A stretch of DNA of 64,000 nucleotides, taken from assembly GCA_049997955.1 (NCBI GenBank), contig JAEBDY010000023.1:1-64000 (forward strand). Reading direction: 5' to 3'. Position 1 is the stretch's first letter. The number at the start of each line of letters is the position of its first letter. Positions 43,380-51,373 of this stretch are shown piece by piece. A program made the translations under genes and the position numbers. A model generated the notes under the pieces. The model searched no databases. It was not told the DNA's origin and worked only from the letters and a program-made list of their open reading frames with translations. The stretch comes from Umezawaea sp049997955 (GTDB taxonomy: Bacteria > Actinomycetota > Actinomycetes > Mycobacteriales > Pseudonocardiaceae).

Positions 43380-45356
43380 TTAGACGATTACGCCCACCAG
43401 TTCTTCTGTTGGCAGTTCTGCTGGGCGTAGGGCTTCTGGGACCTGTGCCACCGGTGGTAGGGAGAGTAGTGCTCTGGCGATTGCGTCCGAGTCGCCCAGG
43501 GTTACCGAGTCCACTCCTGGGCGGATGCCTGCTGCTGTTACCCAGTGTACTGATTCCGTGGGTACTCCGTAGGCGAAGCGGCGGGGGTGGGCGTTGCCCT
43601 TGCCGTCGATGAGGCGGTAGGGGCGTTCTGTCACCGACAGGCCGCCGGTGTGGTATTCGGTGCCGTGGGTGCCCCTGATTCGGTAGGGGAGGCACTGGTC
43701 TGTGTCGAGCAGGTGGCGTAGTAGTGGGTCTTCTGTGCGGCGTAGGTCCGGTTCTGGTAGGCGGGCCTCGATCAGGGCGTGTGCCCTCACCTGGGGGCCC
43801 GGTACCAGTGCGGAGGTTGCGGTGAACGCGGCTATTGTGGTGTTGATCCGTACCTGGGTTCCCGGTCCCAGGATTGTCAGTATGCCCGCCTCGATCAGGG
43901 CGATCATTTCTTCGATTCTTGAGGCTGGGGGGCCGATGGAGAGGAAGGCGTTCAAGGGGGTGTACCAGCCCTCCAGGTCGTCTCGGTGGGAGTTGCCCTC
44001 CAAGCCGCCGTGGTCTACTGCCAGGCGGATTTCGTTTCGCAGGTCTCGTAGGACGTCCAGTGCTGCTTTGAGCGGGCCGTTGACGTTGCCCTGTTTTGCT
44101 GCCTTGACGTCGTTCTTGAGGTAGGTGAGGAGCCACTTTTGGAAGTCTTCGCGGTCTGCGAAGGTCTTGCCCGCTGTGGGCTTTGCCAGGGTTTCCCAGC
44201 TCCAGCGGTCTTCCTGGGGGATGTTGTGGGCGTCCAGCAGGGCTTCCAGGTCGGTTGCCGGGAGTGCCAGGTAACTGGTGGTGAACTCGTCTTTTTCCGC
44301 TGCCCTGCCTGTTGCTGCCAGCAGTGCGCCGTAGTAGACGCTTTCCACTTCTCGCTGGATCAGGGGCCAGAGGTGGGTGCCGAAGCTGATTCCGCCCTCT
44401 GCTCGGGTGCGTTCTCTCAGGTCGTTGATGTAGGTCGCCGTCAGCAGCCTGGGGAAGTAGCGGCCGTAGGCGCCCTTCTCGTTGTTGCCCCTGGAGTGGT
44501 AGGGGACGCCCCTGCGGGAGAACGCGTAGAGCCTGGGTTCTCGGCCCGACGGCTCGTAGACGAGGGTGTCTCCGGTCCGCCTGAACTTGCCGCCCCTGCC
44601 CGCCGAGAAGAGGGCCATGTGGTCGAAGAAGTTGAGGCCCAGGCCTCGCAGCAGGACCGTGCTTCCCGGGGCGATTGCCGAGAGGTCCTGGTCTGCCGGG
44701 TTTGCCGGGGTCACGTAGGTGAGGTGGTGGATTCTGGCCAGGCTTGCCGTTCGCGCTTCCCTGGGGGTCAGGCGAGCCGGGACGTGGCCCTGGGCCAGGA
44801 CGATGGCGTCCAGGTGGTCCAGGCGGGTGCCGTCTGCCAGGCGCACGCCCTGCGGGCCGCCGGGGATGCCGTGGGTGTCCGCGATGGCCACTGCTTGTGA
44901 TCGGTGCACCTTCACCGTGACGTGCGCTGGTGCCCGGGTTACCGTTCGCAGGAAGCTGGCGTGCAGGTAGCTGCCGTAGAAGGCCCTGGTGGGGTACGTG
45001 TTCTCGGTGATCCTGGTGGCCTCCGCGAGGGTGGCGTGGTCGTGGTTGCCCGGCGGTTCGGTGAGGATGGACCTCGCCCACTGGAAGAGGCTGGGGCCGG
45101 GGTCGATGGGGCCCTCGATGTTGGCGCTGTCGTCCGTGTAGACGGTGATCTGCGATGCCACGGTGTTCATCAGCAGGTGGCGTGGTTGGTCCGAGCGCCA
45201 GACCGTGCCCGCTCCGGGGGCGGAGGGGTCCACGACGTGGACTGTGAGGGTGCGGGTTCGGCCCGAGGCTCGTTCGTTGGCGAGGATGCGTTCCACCGCC
45301 GACAGGCCGCGCGGGCCGGCACCCACTACGCAGACCTCGAAAGGTGTGGTGCTCAT
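43380..45356 (-). CDS. Large FAD/NAD(P)-binding protein, CreE/FzmM-like candidate (aspartate N-oxygenase)
   Basis: A 658-aa flavoprotein with VVGAGPRGLSAVERIL (FAD site, GAGPRG at 12-17) and long linkers typical of the NAD_binding_9 family. From memory, the nitrosuccinate-forming oxygenases CreE and FzmM belong to this size class and annotation; that link is inference. They oxidise the amine of L-aspartate stepwise to nitrosuccinate using NADPH and O2. Support comes from context: last gene of an operon that also holds a fumarase/aspartase-type lyase (CreD role) and an AMP-ligase. Third positions are less G/C-rich than in its neighbours. Alternatives are lysine/ornithine-type N-hydroxylation. 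Confidence 0.65.
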   Translation of the reverse strand: MSTTPFEVCVVGAGPRGLSAVERILANERASGRTRTLTVHVVDPSAPGAGTVWRSDQPRHLLMNTVASQITVYTDDSANIEGPIDPGPSLFQWARSILTEPPGNHDHATLAEATRITENTYPTRAFYGSYLHASFLRTVTRAPAHVTVKVHRSQAVAIADTHGIPGGPQGVRLADGTRLDHLDAIVLAQGHVPARLTPREARTASLARIHHLTYVTPANPADQDLSAIAPGSTVLLRGLGLNFFDHMALFSAGRGGKFRRTGDTLVYEPSGREPRLYAFSRRGVPYHSRGNNEKGAYGRYFPRLLTATYINDLRERTRAEGGISFGTHLWPLIQREVESVYYGALLAATGRAAEKDEFTTSYLALPATDLEALLDAHNIPQEDRWSWETLAKPTAGKTFADREDFQKWLLTYLKNDVKAAKQGNVNGPLKAALDVLRDLRNEIRLAVDHGGLEGNSHRDDLEGWYTPLNAFLSIGPPASRIEEMIALIEAGILTILGPGTQVRINTTIAAFTATSALVPGPQVRAHALIEARLPEPDLRRTEDPLLRHLLDTDQCLPYRIRGTHGTEYHTGGLSVTERPYRLIDGKGNAHPRRFAYGVPTESVHWVTAAGIRPGVDSVTLGDSDAIARALLSLPPVAQVPEALRPAELPTEELVGVIV

Positions 45357-45370
45357 GGTGCTCCTTCCCG

Positions 45371-46936
45371 CTACTGCGCGGACGTGGTGGTCAGCAGCCT
45401 GCCGAGTTCCAGGCGCTTGATCTTGGTGGTGGCGGTTTGGGGCAGGTCCTCCAGGCGCCACTGGACGGGGTCGGCCATCGGGGGCAGGGTGGCCACGGCC
45501 TTGCGCCAGGCGTTCTGGTCGAGGGGCTTGTCGTCCCTGGTGCAGACGACGGGGACCGCGCTGCCGTCGGAGCCGGGGATGATGATGACCTCGATGATGT
45601 CGGGGATGCGGGAGAAGAGCTTGTCCTCGATCTCCAGGGTGCTGTCGATACCGGGGATGGCGTCGACCTCGCGGTCCAGCAGGTGCAGGCAGCCGAAGCG
45701 GCCCAGGTAGCCGACGTCGCCCATGCGCCACCAGCCGTCGTTGACCTGCTTGGCCCAGCGCTCGTGCTCGGCGAGGTAGCTGACCACGCGGCCGTCGCTG
45801 CGGACCTCGATGTAGCCGGGGTTCTGCTTGGTGACGGGGTTGCCGTCGCGGCTGACGACGCGGACCCCGGTCATGCCGGGGAAGGTCCTGCCGACGCAGC
45901 GGCCGTCCGCTTCCGCGCCGCGCTTGCGGCTGTAGGTCCTGGCGGCGATGGGGCCGACCTCGCTCTGGCCGTAGGCCTGGGCGAAGAGAGCGCCGCGGCG
46001 TCGGGTCGCACCCAGCAGCGCCTGCACGGTGCGGGGGTGGATGGCGTCGAAGGTGCTGCTGAAGTACTTGACGCGCGCGAGCGGTTCGCGCGGGTCGTCC
46101 GCGAGGACCTCCCAGCGCAGGAAGGTGTTCGGGTGCGCCTCGATGAAACCGGGAGGGGCCTGGGCGAACAGCTCCGCCACCACCGCCGGGTCGTCGTCCC
46201 GCAGGATGAGCAGCGGGTGGCCGTGCAGGACGGCGATGGGCATGGCGGTGAACATGCGCGAGTGCACGAACGACACGTGGATGGCGATCGGCTCGCGCCT
46301 GCCGACCACGGACATGACGGTGGCCTGCGGGCGGTAGCGGGCCTCGAAGGTGTGTCCGGTGTGGACGGCCAGCTTCGGGACGCCGGTGGTGCCGGAGGTG
46401 TGGGTGACCAGCGTCGGGTGGTGCGGGGGCATCGGGACGGCGGGCACCCGCTCGGCGCCGGCGAGCGACCCCAGCGAGGTCGCGCGCTCGTGGACGCCGG
46501 TGGCCAGCAGGACCGCGGAGGTGTCGTCGAAGACCCCCGGCTCCAGGTCGCCGTCCAGCTTGGCGCGGTCGGTGATCAGGAACGGGTTGGCGACTCGGCG
46601 GATCAGCACGCCCACGGTCTTGCCGTCCAGCTTGGGCGAGAGCAGCACCGGGATGCCGCCGATCCTGGCGATGGCGCACGCCAGCAGGGTGATGTCGAAG
46701 CAGTCGGACTTGTACACCACCACCTGGTGGCCCGCCCGCACGCCGACCGCCCACAGCCGCGAGGCGAAGTCGTCGACCAGCTCGGCGAGTTCGGTCATCG
46801 TGGCTCGGGTGCCCAGCTCGGGGGCGATGTCGAGGGTGTGGTCCAGGAGCAGCAGGTTCACCGGGAACTTCGCGGCGGCACGGTCGAAGAGCGTGCCGAG
46901 CCGTATTCCCCTGTTCGCGATCCGTTGCAGCAGCAT
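45371..46936 (-). CDS. AMP-forming ligase 2, possible CreM-like diazotase
   Basis: A 521-aa ANL enzyme with TSGTTGVPK (180-188), AYGQSEVGP, GDVGYLGRFG and catalytic Lys505 (TATTKIKR). It aligns along its whole length with ligase 1 at 22710. It sits 14 bases upstream of the CreE-like gene. In cremeomycin biosynthesis CreM, a fatty-acyl-CoA-ligase-like protein, uses ATP and nitrite to diazotise an amino-hydroxybenzoate; an ortho-aminophenol such as 3-HAA would be a fitting substrate here. A conventional carboxylate-CoA or carboxylate-AMP role cannot be excluded from sequence. Confidence 0.85.
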   Translation of the reverse strand: MLLQRIANRGIRLGTLFDRAAAKFPVNLLLLDHTLDIAPELGTRATMTELAELVDDFASRLWAVGVRAGHQVVVYKSDCFDITLLACAIARIGGIPVLLSPKLDGKTVGVLIRRVANPFLITDRAKLDGDLEPGVFDDTSAVLLATGVHERATSLGSLAGAERVPAVPMPPHHPTLVTHTSGTTGVPKLAVHTGHTFEARYRPQATVMSVVGRREPIAIHVSFVHSRMFTAMPIAVLHGHPLLILRDDDPAVVAELFAQAPPGFIEAHPNTFLRWEVLADDPREPLARVKYFSSTFDAIHPRTVQALLGATRRRGALFAQAYGQSEVGPIAARTYSRKRGAEADGRCVGRTFPGMTGVRVVSRDGNPVTKQNPGYIEVRSDGRVVSYLAEHERWAKQVNDGWWRMGDVGYLGRFGCLHLLDREVDAIPGIDSTLEIEDKLFSRIPDIIEVIIIPGSDGSAVPVVCTRDDKPLDQNAWRKAVATLPPMADPVQWRLEDLPQTATTKIKRLELGRLLTTTSAQ

Positions 46937-46979
46937 GTCTTCGCCTTCTCCAGGTGGGGTCTCGTGCGGGGGCGGCCGG

Positions 46980-47522
46980 TCAGCCTGCCTCGATGACGTC
47001 CTTGATCCGCTTGAGGGTGTCCTCCAGGTCGAGGGCGAGCTTGTCGGTCCAGTCCTGGACGAACCGCACGCGCTCGGGCTCGGCGAGCTCGCTGACGATC
47101 TTGTGGATGCCCGCGGTGGCCTTGCCCATGCGGAAGTGGTGGATCAGCACGCTGCCACCGGTCGCGACCGGGGTGATGTCGAAACCCCAGACGCTCTCCT
47201 GCTCCTCGTTGGCGTGCGAGAGCATCATCCACTGGAACGTGCGGCCGGGCTCGGCCCTCACCACGCGGCTCTCGGTGTACCAGATGCCGCGGACCAGCGG
47301 GGCCCAGCCGACGACGTCGTCCGAGCGCAGGTTCTCGCCCCGGAAGATCGACCCGACCTCGGCGGGCTCCCCGGAGGTCCACTCGCCGCCCAGGCACTCC
47401 GGGCTCCACTCACCGCTGCGGCGCAGGTCGCTCACGACGGCGTAGACCTCCTCGGGCGTCGCGGACACGGTGATGTCCGACCGCAACTCGAACAGCGGCG
47501 AGTTGTCGACGATGGAAACCAT
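46980..47522 (-). CDS. SRPBCC (START/polyketide-cyclase fold) protein
   Basis: A 180-aa helix-grip protein: ITVSATPEEVYAVVSDLRR at the start, GIWYTESRVVRAEPGRTFQW in the sheet and the long C-terminal helix TDKLALDLEDTLKRIKDVI. Members bind hydrophobic ligands or act as cyclases/dehydratases. GAAAGGA precedes the ATG. Within the operon it lies between the quinone-oxidoreductase and ligase genes; it may bind an unstable aromatic intermediate. Confidence 0.85.
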   Translation of the reverse strand: MVSIVDNSPLFELRSDITVSATPEEVYAVVSDLRRSGEWSPECLGGEWTSGEPAEVGSIFRGENLRSDDVVGWAPLVRGIWYTESRVVRAEPGRTFQWMMLSHANEEQESVWGFDITPVATGGSVLIHHFRMGKATAGIHKIVSELAEPERVRFVQDWTDKLALDLEDTLKRIKDVIEAG

Positions 47523-47562
47523 GATGTTGGGTCCTTTCGGGGAGTTGGCTGTCCTTTGTGCA

Positions 47563-48543
47563 CTAGTCGGTAGGGACGCTGAGAACGATCTTGGTGCCGT
47601 TGACGCCGCCGGACTCGACGATCCGGTGCGCCTGGGCGGCGCTGCGCAGCGGCAGCTGCTCGACGCGCCGCGGCCGCAGCACGCCCGAGGCGAGCAGCCG
47701 GTTGACCCGGTGCGCCGCGGACGCCAGTTCGGCGGTGGTGGCCTGGGAGATCGCGAACCCCACCACCGAGCAGTCCTTGAGGTAGAGCCGCCCGACGGGC
47801 AGCACGGGCCGCGCCGCCATGCCCGCCAGCACGACCACGCGCCCGCGCCTGCGGAGCAGGTCGACGGCCGACTCCAGGTCGTTGCGGCCTGCGCAGTCGA
47901 GCACCACGTCCACGCCGCCGGGGTGGTCGGCCGCGATCCGGCCGTCCGGGTCGTCGCGGTAGTCCACGGCCTGGTCCGCGCCGAGCGACAGGCAGTGCCC
48001 GAAGTCGGCGCCCGCCGCCACCGCGACCACCCGCGCGCCGGCCTCCGCGGCCATGGCCACGGCCGCGCTGCCGACGTTGCCGCCCGCGCCGATGACGACG
48101 ACGGTCTCGCCGCGCCGCACCCGGCCGTGGGTGAACAGGCCCAGCGCCGCGGTGGCCGCCGGGTGCGCGACCGCCACGGCGTCGCGCGGCGCGACCCCGG
48201 AGGGCAGGTGGTAGAGGCGGTCCGCCGCGACCACGGCCCGTTCGGCGGCCGCGCCCTGCCTGCCGCCGTGGCCCAGGCTGTTGCTCCACACCCGGTCGCC
48301 GGTGGCGAACTCGGTGACGGAGGCCCCGACGGCGGTCACGATGCCGACCAGGTCCCGTCCGATGACGAACGGGAACGTCAGCGGCGTGCGCCACGCGCCG
48401 GAGCGGACGAACGTGTCCACCGCGTTGACGGCGGTGAACTCGACGGCGACCTGCACCTCGTCGGCCCCCGGCTCCGGCGTGGACACCACTCCGTAGCGGA
48501 TGGCCTCGGCCGGGCCGAGTGCTTCGATGTAGGCGGCGCGCAT
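47563..48543 (-). CDS. MDR-superfamily zinc-independent quinone oxidoreductase
   Basis: A 326-aa medium-chain reductase: N-terminal GroES-like domain (FTAVNAVDTFVRSG, GRDLVGIVTAVG) and NADPH-binding VVIGAGGNVGSAAVAMA (about 150-166). The structural zinc Cys set is absent, as in QOR-type enzymes. Gap to the next gene is 40 bases. Likely reduces a quinone or enone intermediate. Confidence 0.88.
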   Translation of the reverse strand: MRAAYIEALGPAEAIRYGVVSTPEPGADEVQVAVEFTAVNAVDTFVRSGAWRTPLTFPFVIGRDLVGIVTAVGASVTEFATGDRVWSNSLGHGGRQGAAAERAVVAADRLYHLPSGVAPRDAVAVAHPAATAALGLFTHGRVRRGETVVVIGAGGNVGSAAVAMAAEAGARVVAVAAGADFGHCLSLGADQAVDYRDDPDGRIAADHPGGVDVVLDCAGRNDLESAVDLLRRRGRVVVLAGMAARPVLPVGRLYLKDCSVVGFAISQATTAELASAAHRVNRLLASGVLRPRRVEQLPLRSAAQAHRIVESGGVNGTKIVLSVPTD

Positions 48544-48673
48544 GGCTCCAGGTTCTCCTTCCGGAGCGGGACCGGGTCCGGTTCCGCGGCGAGATTGTCA
48601 GGTCCCCGTTCGGTCTTGCTCCCGGAAGGGCTTGGTGCGCAGGCCTTTCCGGGACCGGGTTCCTTGAAGTCCA

Positions 48674-50077
48674 CTATGGACTGAGTTCGGGATCGTCCAA
48701 CGCGGCCAGCGCGCGGTCCACCAGCGCGCCCGCGACGCCGGTGTAGGCGGCGGGGTCGAGCAGGTCGGCCAGCTCGCCGGGGGTCAGGCCGGTGCGCTCG
48801 GCGAGCGTCGTCGCCAGCGGCACGCCCTCGGCCTCGGAATCGGCCACGGCCGCCGTGAGCGCCTTCTTGGCCGCGGCCTTGCCGAGCACCGGCGCCAGCA
48901 CCGCCGTGATCCGCTCGGTCACCACCGCGCCGCCGGTCAGCGCGAGGTTGTGCGCCATCCGCTCCGGCACGACCCGCAGGCCCTCGGCGAGTTCCGCCGC
49001 GGCGGCCGCGGCCCCGGCCGCCAGGCGCAGGCACTCCCGCAGCGGCTGCCACTCCGCGTGCCACCCGCCGGAGGACCGCTCGTCCTCCGCGGACATGGCC
49101 TGGAGCACCACCAGGGCCTGCGCGGGCGCTTGTCGAGCGGCGGTGGCGATCAGCGTGGCCAGCACGGGGTTCTGCTTCTGCGGCATGGCCGACGACGCGC
49201 CGCGACCCGGCGGGCCGGGCTCCACCACCTCGCGGACCTCGGTCCTGGTCAGCACGAGCACGTCGGCCGCGAACTTCCCGAGCGCGCCGCAGGTGAACGC
49301 CAGCGCGCCCGCCGCGTCGACCAGGGGCGTGCGCAGGGCGTGCCACGGCAGCAGCGGGTCGACCAGGTCCAGCTCGCGGGCGAACTCGGCGGCCAGCCGC
49401 AGGGCCGTGTCAGGGGGTTGCCCGGCCAGCACGGCGTACTGCTCGTAGGAGGCCAACGTGCCCGCCGCGCCGCCGAGCGAGGCGGGCAGGGCCCGGCGTG
49501 CCGCGCGCACCCGGTCGAGCGCGTCGCGGGCCAGCACCAGCCACCCGGCCGCCTTCAGGCCGAACGTCGTGGGCACGGCGTGCTGGGTCAGCGTGCGCGC
49601 CACGACGACGGTGTCGCGGTGGCGTTCGGCCAGCACGGCCAGCGCCCGGACGACCCGGACCAGGTCGGCGGCCGTGTCGGCCATGACCCGCGCGCACAGC
49701 AGCACGGCGGCGGTGTCCAGCACGTCCTGGCTGGTCCCGCCCCGGTGCACGTGGTCGGCGGCGTCGGGGTCCAGCTCGGCCACCTTGGCGGTGAGCGCGG
49801 ACACCAGCGCCACGACGGGGTTCGCGGTCTCGCGGACCCCGGCAGCCAGCGCCGCCAGCTCGGTGTCGGCCGGCACGGCTGCCGCCCGGATGGCGGGCAG
49901 GGCGCTCGCGGGCACCACGCCGACGCGGTGCTGCGCCACGGCGAGCGCCACCTCGACGTCGAGCATCGCCCGCACCCAGGCGCGGTCGTCGACCGCCGCG
50001 ACGCCCGCCACCCAGCCGGGGCCGAACACCCCGGCGTCCAGCGAGAGTCCGGGCGGCTCGGGTACAGGTGAGGTCAT
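48674..50077 (-). CDS. Fumarase/aspartase-superfamily lyase, CreD-like candidate (nitrosuccinate lyase)
   Basis: A 467-aa protein with the three conserved regions: HRGGTSQDVLDTA (111-123), TLTQHAVPTTFG around His166, and the signature loop GASSAMPQKQNP (293-304) carrying the general-base Ser. It resembles 3-carboxy-cis,cis-muconate cycloisomerase and adenylosuccinate lyase; CreD and FzmL, which split nitrosuccinate into fumarate and nitrite, belong to this superfamily. No purine or protocatechuate genes are near, and it leads the operon that ends with the CreE-like flavoprotein, so nitrosuccinate lyase is the best contextual call. Its promoter carries the TGACGGA palindrome. Confidence 0.75.
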   Translation of the reverse strand: MTSPVPEPPGLSLDAGVFGPGWVAGVAAVDDRAWVRAMLDVEVALAVAQHRVGVVPASALPAIRAAAVPADTELAALAAGVRETANPVVALVSALTAKVAELDPDAADHVHRGGTSQDVLDTAAVLLCARVMADTAADLVRVVRALAVLAERHRDTVVVARTLTQHAVPTTFGLKAAGWLVLARDALDRVRAARRALPASLGGAAGTLASYEQYAVLAGQPPDTALRLAAEFARELDLVDPLLPWHALRTPLVDAAGALAFTCGALGKFAADVLVLTRTEVREVVEPGPPGRGASSAMPQKQNPVLATLIATAARQAPAQALVVLQAMSAEDERSSGGWHAEWQPLRECLRLAAGAAAAAAELAEGLRVVPERMAHNLALTGGAVVTERITAVLAPVLGKAAAKKALTAAVADSEAEGVPLATTLAERTGLTPGELADLLDPAAYTGVAGALVDRALAALDDPELSP

Positions 50078-50785
50078 GGTCGCTCCATCGGGTGAGGGCT
50101 ACTCGGTCGTCCCAGCGTCGGTCGCGGCGCGGCGCACCGGCAACGGCGTCGGCGGCTATCCGTCACCTGCGCCGGAGGTGACGGATTCGCGGCGCGAATC
50201 GGCCGTTGACCTGCGACGGGCCGCAGTATTGATCGCGAAGGACCAGGACCGATCCGACCGGGAGCCACGCCACCATGACGACCCTCGCCACCGCCCTCCG
50301 TCCGACTGCCGGAGCCGTTCACCGGTTCGCCGTGGTCGCCGCCGAAGTCGGGTGGGGAGCGGGCGCGCGGTCGTGCCGCGGCTCAGGCGGCGGACGGCGG
50401 CACGTCGAGGACGGGCTCACCGGAGCCCGTCGCGTGCGGAACGCGGTCGGGTCCTCGGGTCGGGACAGCGCGGTCCCGTGGACGAACGACGCCTGCCACG
50501 ACCGGGGGCCGCGAGGCGGCGCCGACCCCGTGGTGGTCGCGCCGAGCAACGGGGACCCCCGCGCCCGCGGGGGATCCAGGGTCGTTCTCGGCCACCCGGT
50601 CGGGAACGACGGTGACGACAGCCCCGCGGCCGTCGGGTCACCGACCCGACGGCCGGTCGGGGTCGCTGCGCCGGGGACCGGCCGCGCGACCACCTGACCG
50701 GCCGCGAGGAGCACCCCGCCCGACCTCCGTCGGGGCGGGGCCGTGCCCGGCGGCACCGGGCGACGGACTGGAGGGGTGGGGGCCC
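50078..50785. promoter_or_regulatory. Divergent region between lyase operon and Rrf2 gene, with 29-base operator
   Basis: An 11-base perfect inverted repeat, ATCCGTCACCT and AGGTGACGGAT (50158-50186, spacer 7), lies 81-109 bases before the lyase start and contains the box shared by five regions. A degenerate half-site GACGGACT overlaps the ribosome-binding region of the Rrf2 gene (about 50762-50769). A plus-strand frame from 50278 lacks recognisable motifs and is not called a gene. Confidence 0.65.
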
Positions 50786-51307
50786 GTGCGGATGAGCGAG
50801 GGAGTCGAGTGGGCGCTGCACTGCTGCGTCGACCTGTCCAGGATGCGGCCGTCGCAACCGGTGACTGCGGGCAGGCTGGCCAAGTTGTACGACCTGCCCA
50901 TCGCGTACCTGAACAAGCAGCTGCAGGCACTGGGGAAGGCCGGGATAGTCCGGTCGGCTCCCGGACCGCGTGGCGGGTTCCGGCTCGCCCGGCCGCAGGA
51001 GGAGATCAGCCTCCTGGACGTGGTGATCGCGATCGAGGGCGCGCAGCCCGCGTTCCGCTGCACCGACATCGTGCGGAGCGGGGCCGCGGGGCGGTTCGCC
51101 GCGGACTGCGGGCACCGGTCGGCGTGCGCGGTGGCGCAGGCGATGCGGGCCGCGGACCTGGTGTGGCGCAAGCACCTGGCCGCGCGCACGGTCGCCGACC
51201 TGCGGGAGATCGCCGAGCTGCGGTCGCCGCGGTTGGGCGAGGTGATCCGGGACTGGCTGGGCGGCGCGGAGGTCCCCGAGCAGCGAGACCGGAGCGGCCG
51301 CGGATAA
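50786..51307 (+). CDS. RsrR-like Rrf2-family [Fe-S] transcription regulator
   Basis: A 173-aa Rrf2 protein starting at GTG 50786 (GGAGGGG nine bases upstream). The winged helix spans about 20-70 (PVTAGRLAKLYDLPIAYLNK, RSAPGPRGGFRL). With this start, Glu8 and His12 of EGVEWALHCC fall exactly where the Streptomyces RsrR protein uses Glu8 and His12, with two Cys, to hold a redox-active [2Fe-2S] cluster; Cys92, Cys108 and Cys114 are candidate partners. It is divergent from the lyase-to-flavoprotein operon and is the natural candidate to sense redox or nitrosative stress from that pathway. Confidence 0.87.
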   Translation: MRMSEGVEWALHCCVDLSRMRPSQPVTAGRLAKLYDLPIAYLNKQLQALGKAGIVRSAPGPRGGFRLARPQEEISLLDVVIAIEGAQPAFRCTDIVRSGAAGRFAADCGHRSACAVAQAMRAADLVWRKHLAARTVADLREIAELRSPRLGEVIRDWLGGAEVPEQRDRSGRG

Positions 51308-51373
51308 GCGGCCCGGAGATGGCGGTGCCGCCGGAGCGCGGCGCCGATTCGAGGAGAGGTGGAGGTGGTGGTC

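Noticed and set aside
48668..48682. Palindrome AGTCCA..TGGACT at the lyase stop codon
   Set aside because: Short, in a 3' end, and unlike the promoter boxes; too little to call a site.
50275..50697. 140-codon plus-strand frame starting at ATG 50275
   Set aside because: Composition is arginine/glycine-rich with no motif, it overlaps the operator-bearing divergent region, and the ribosome-binding site is weak.
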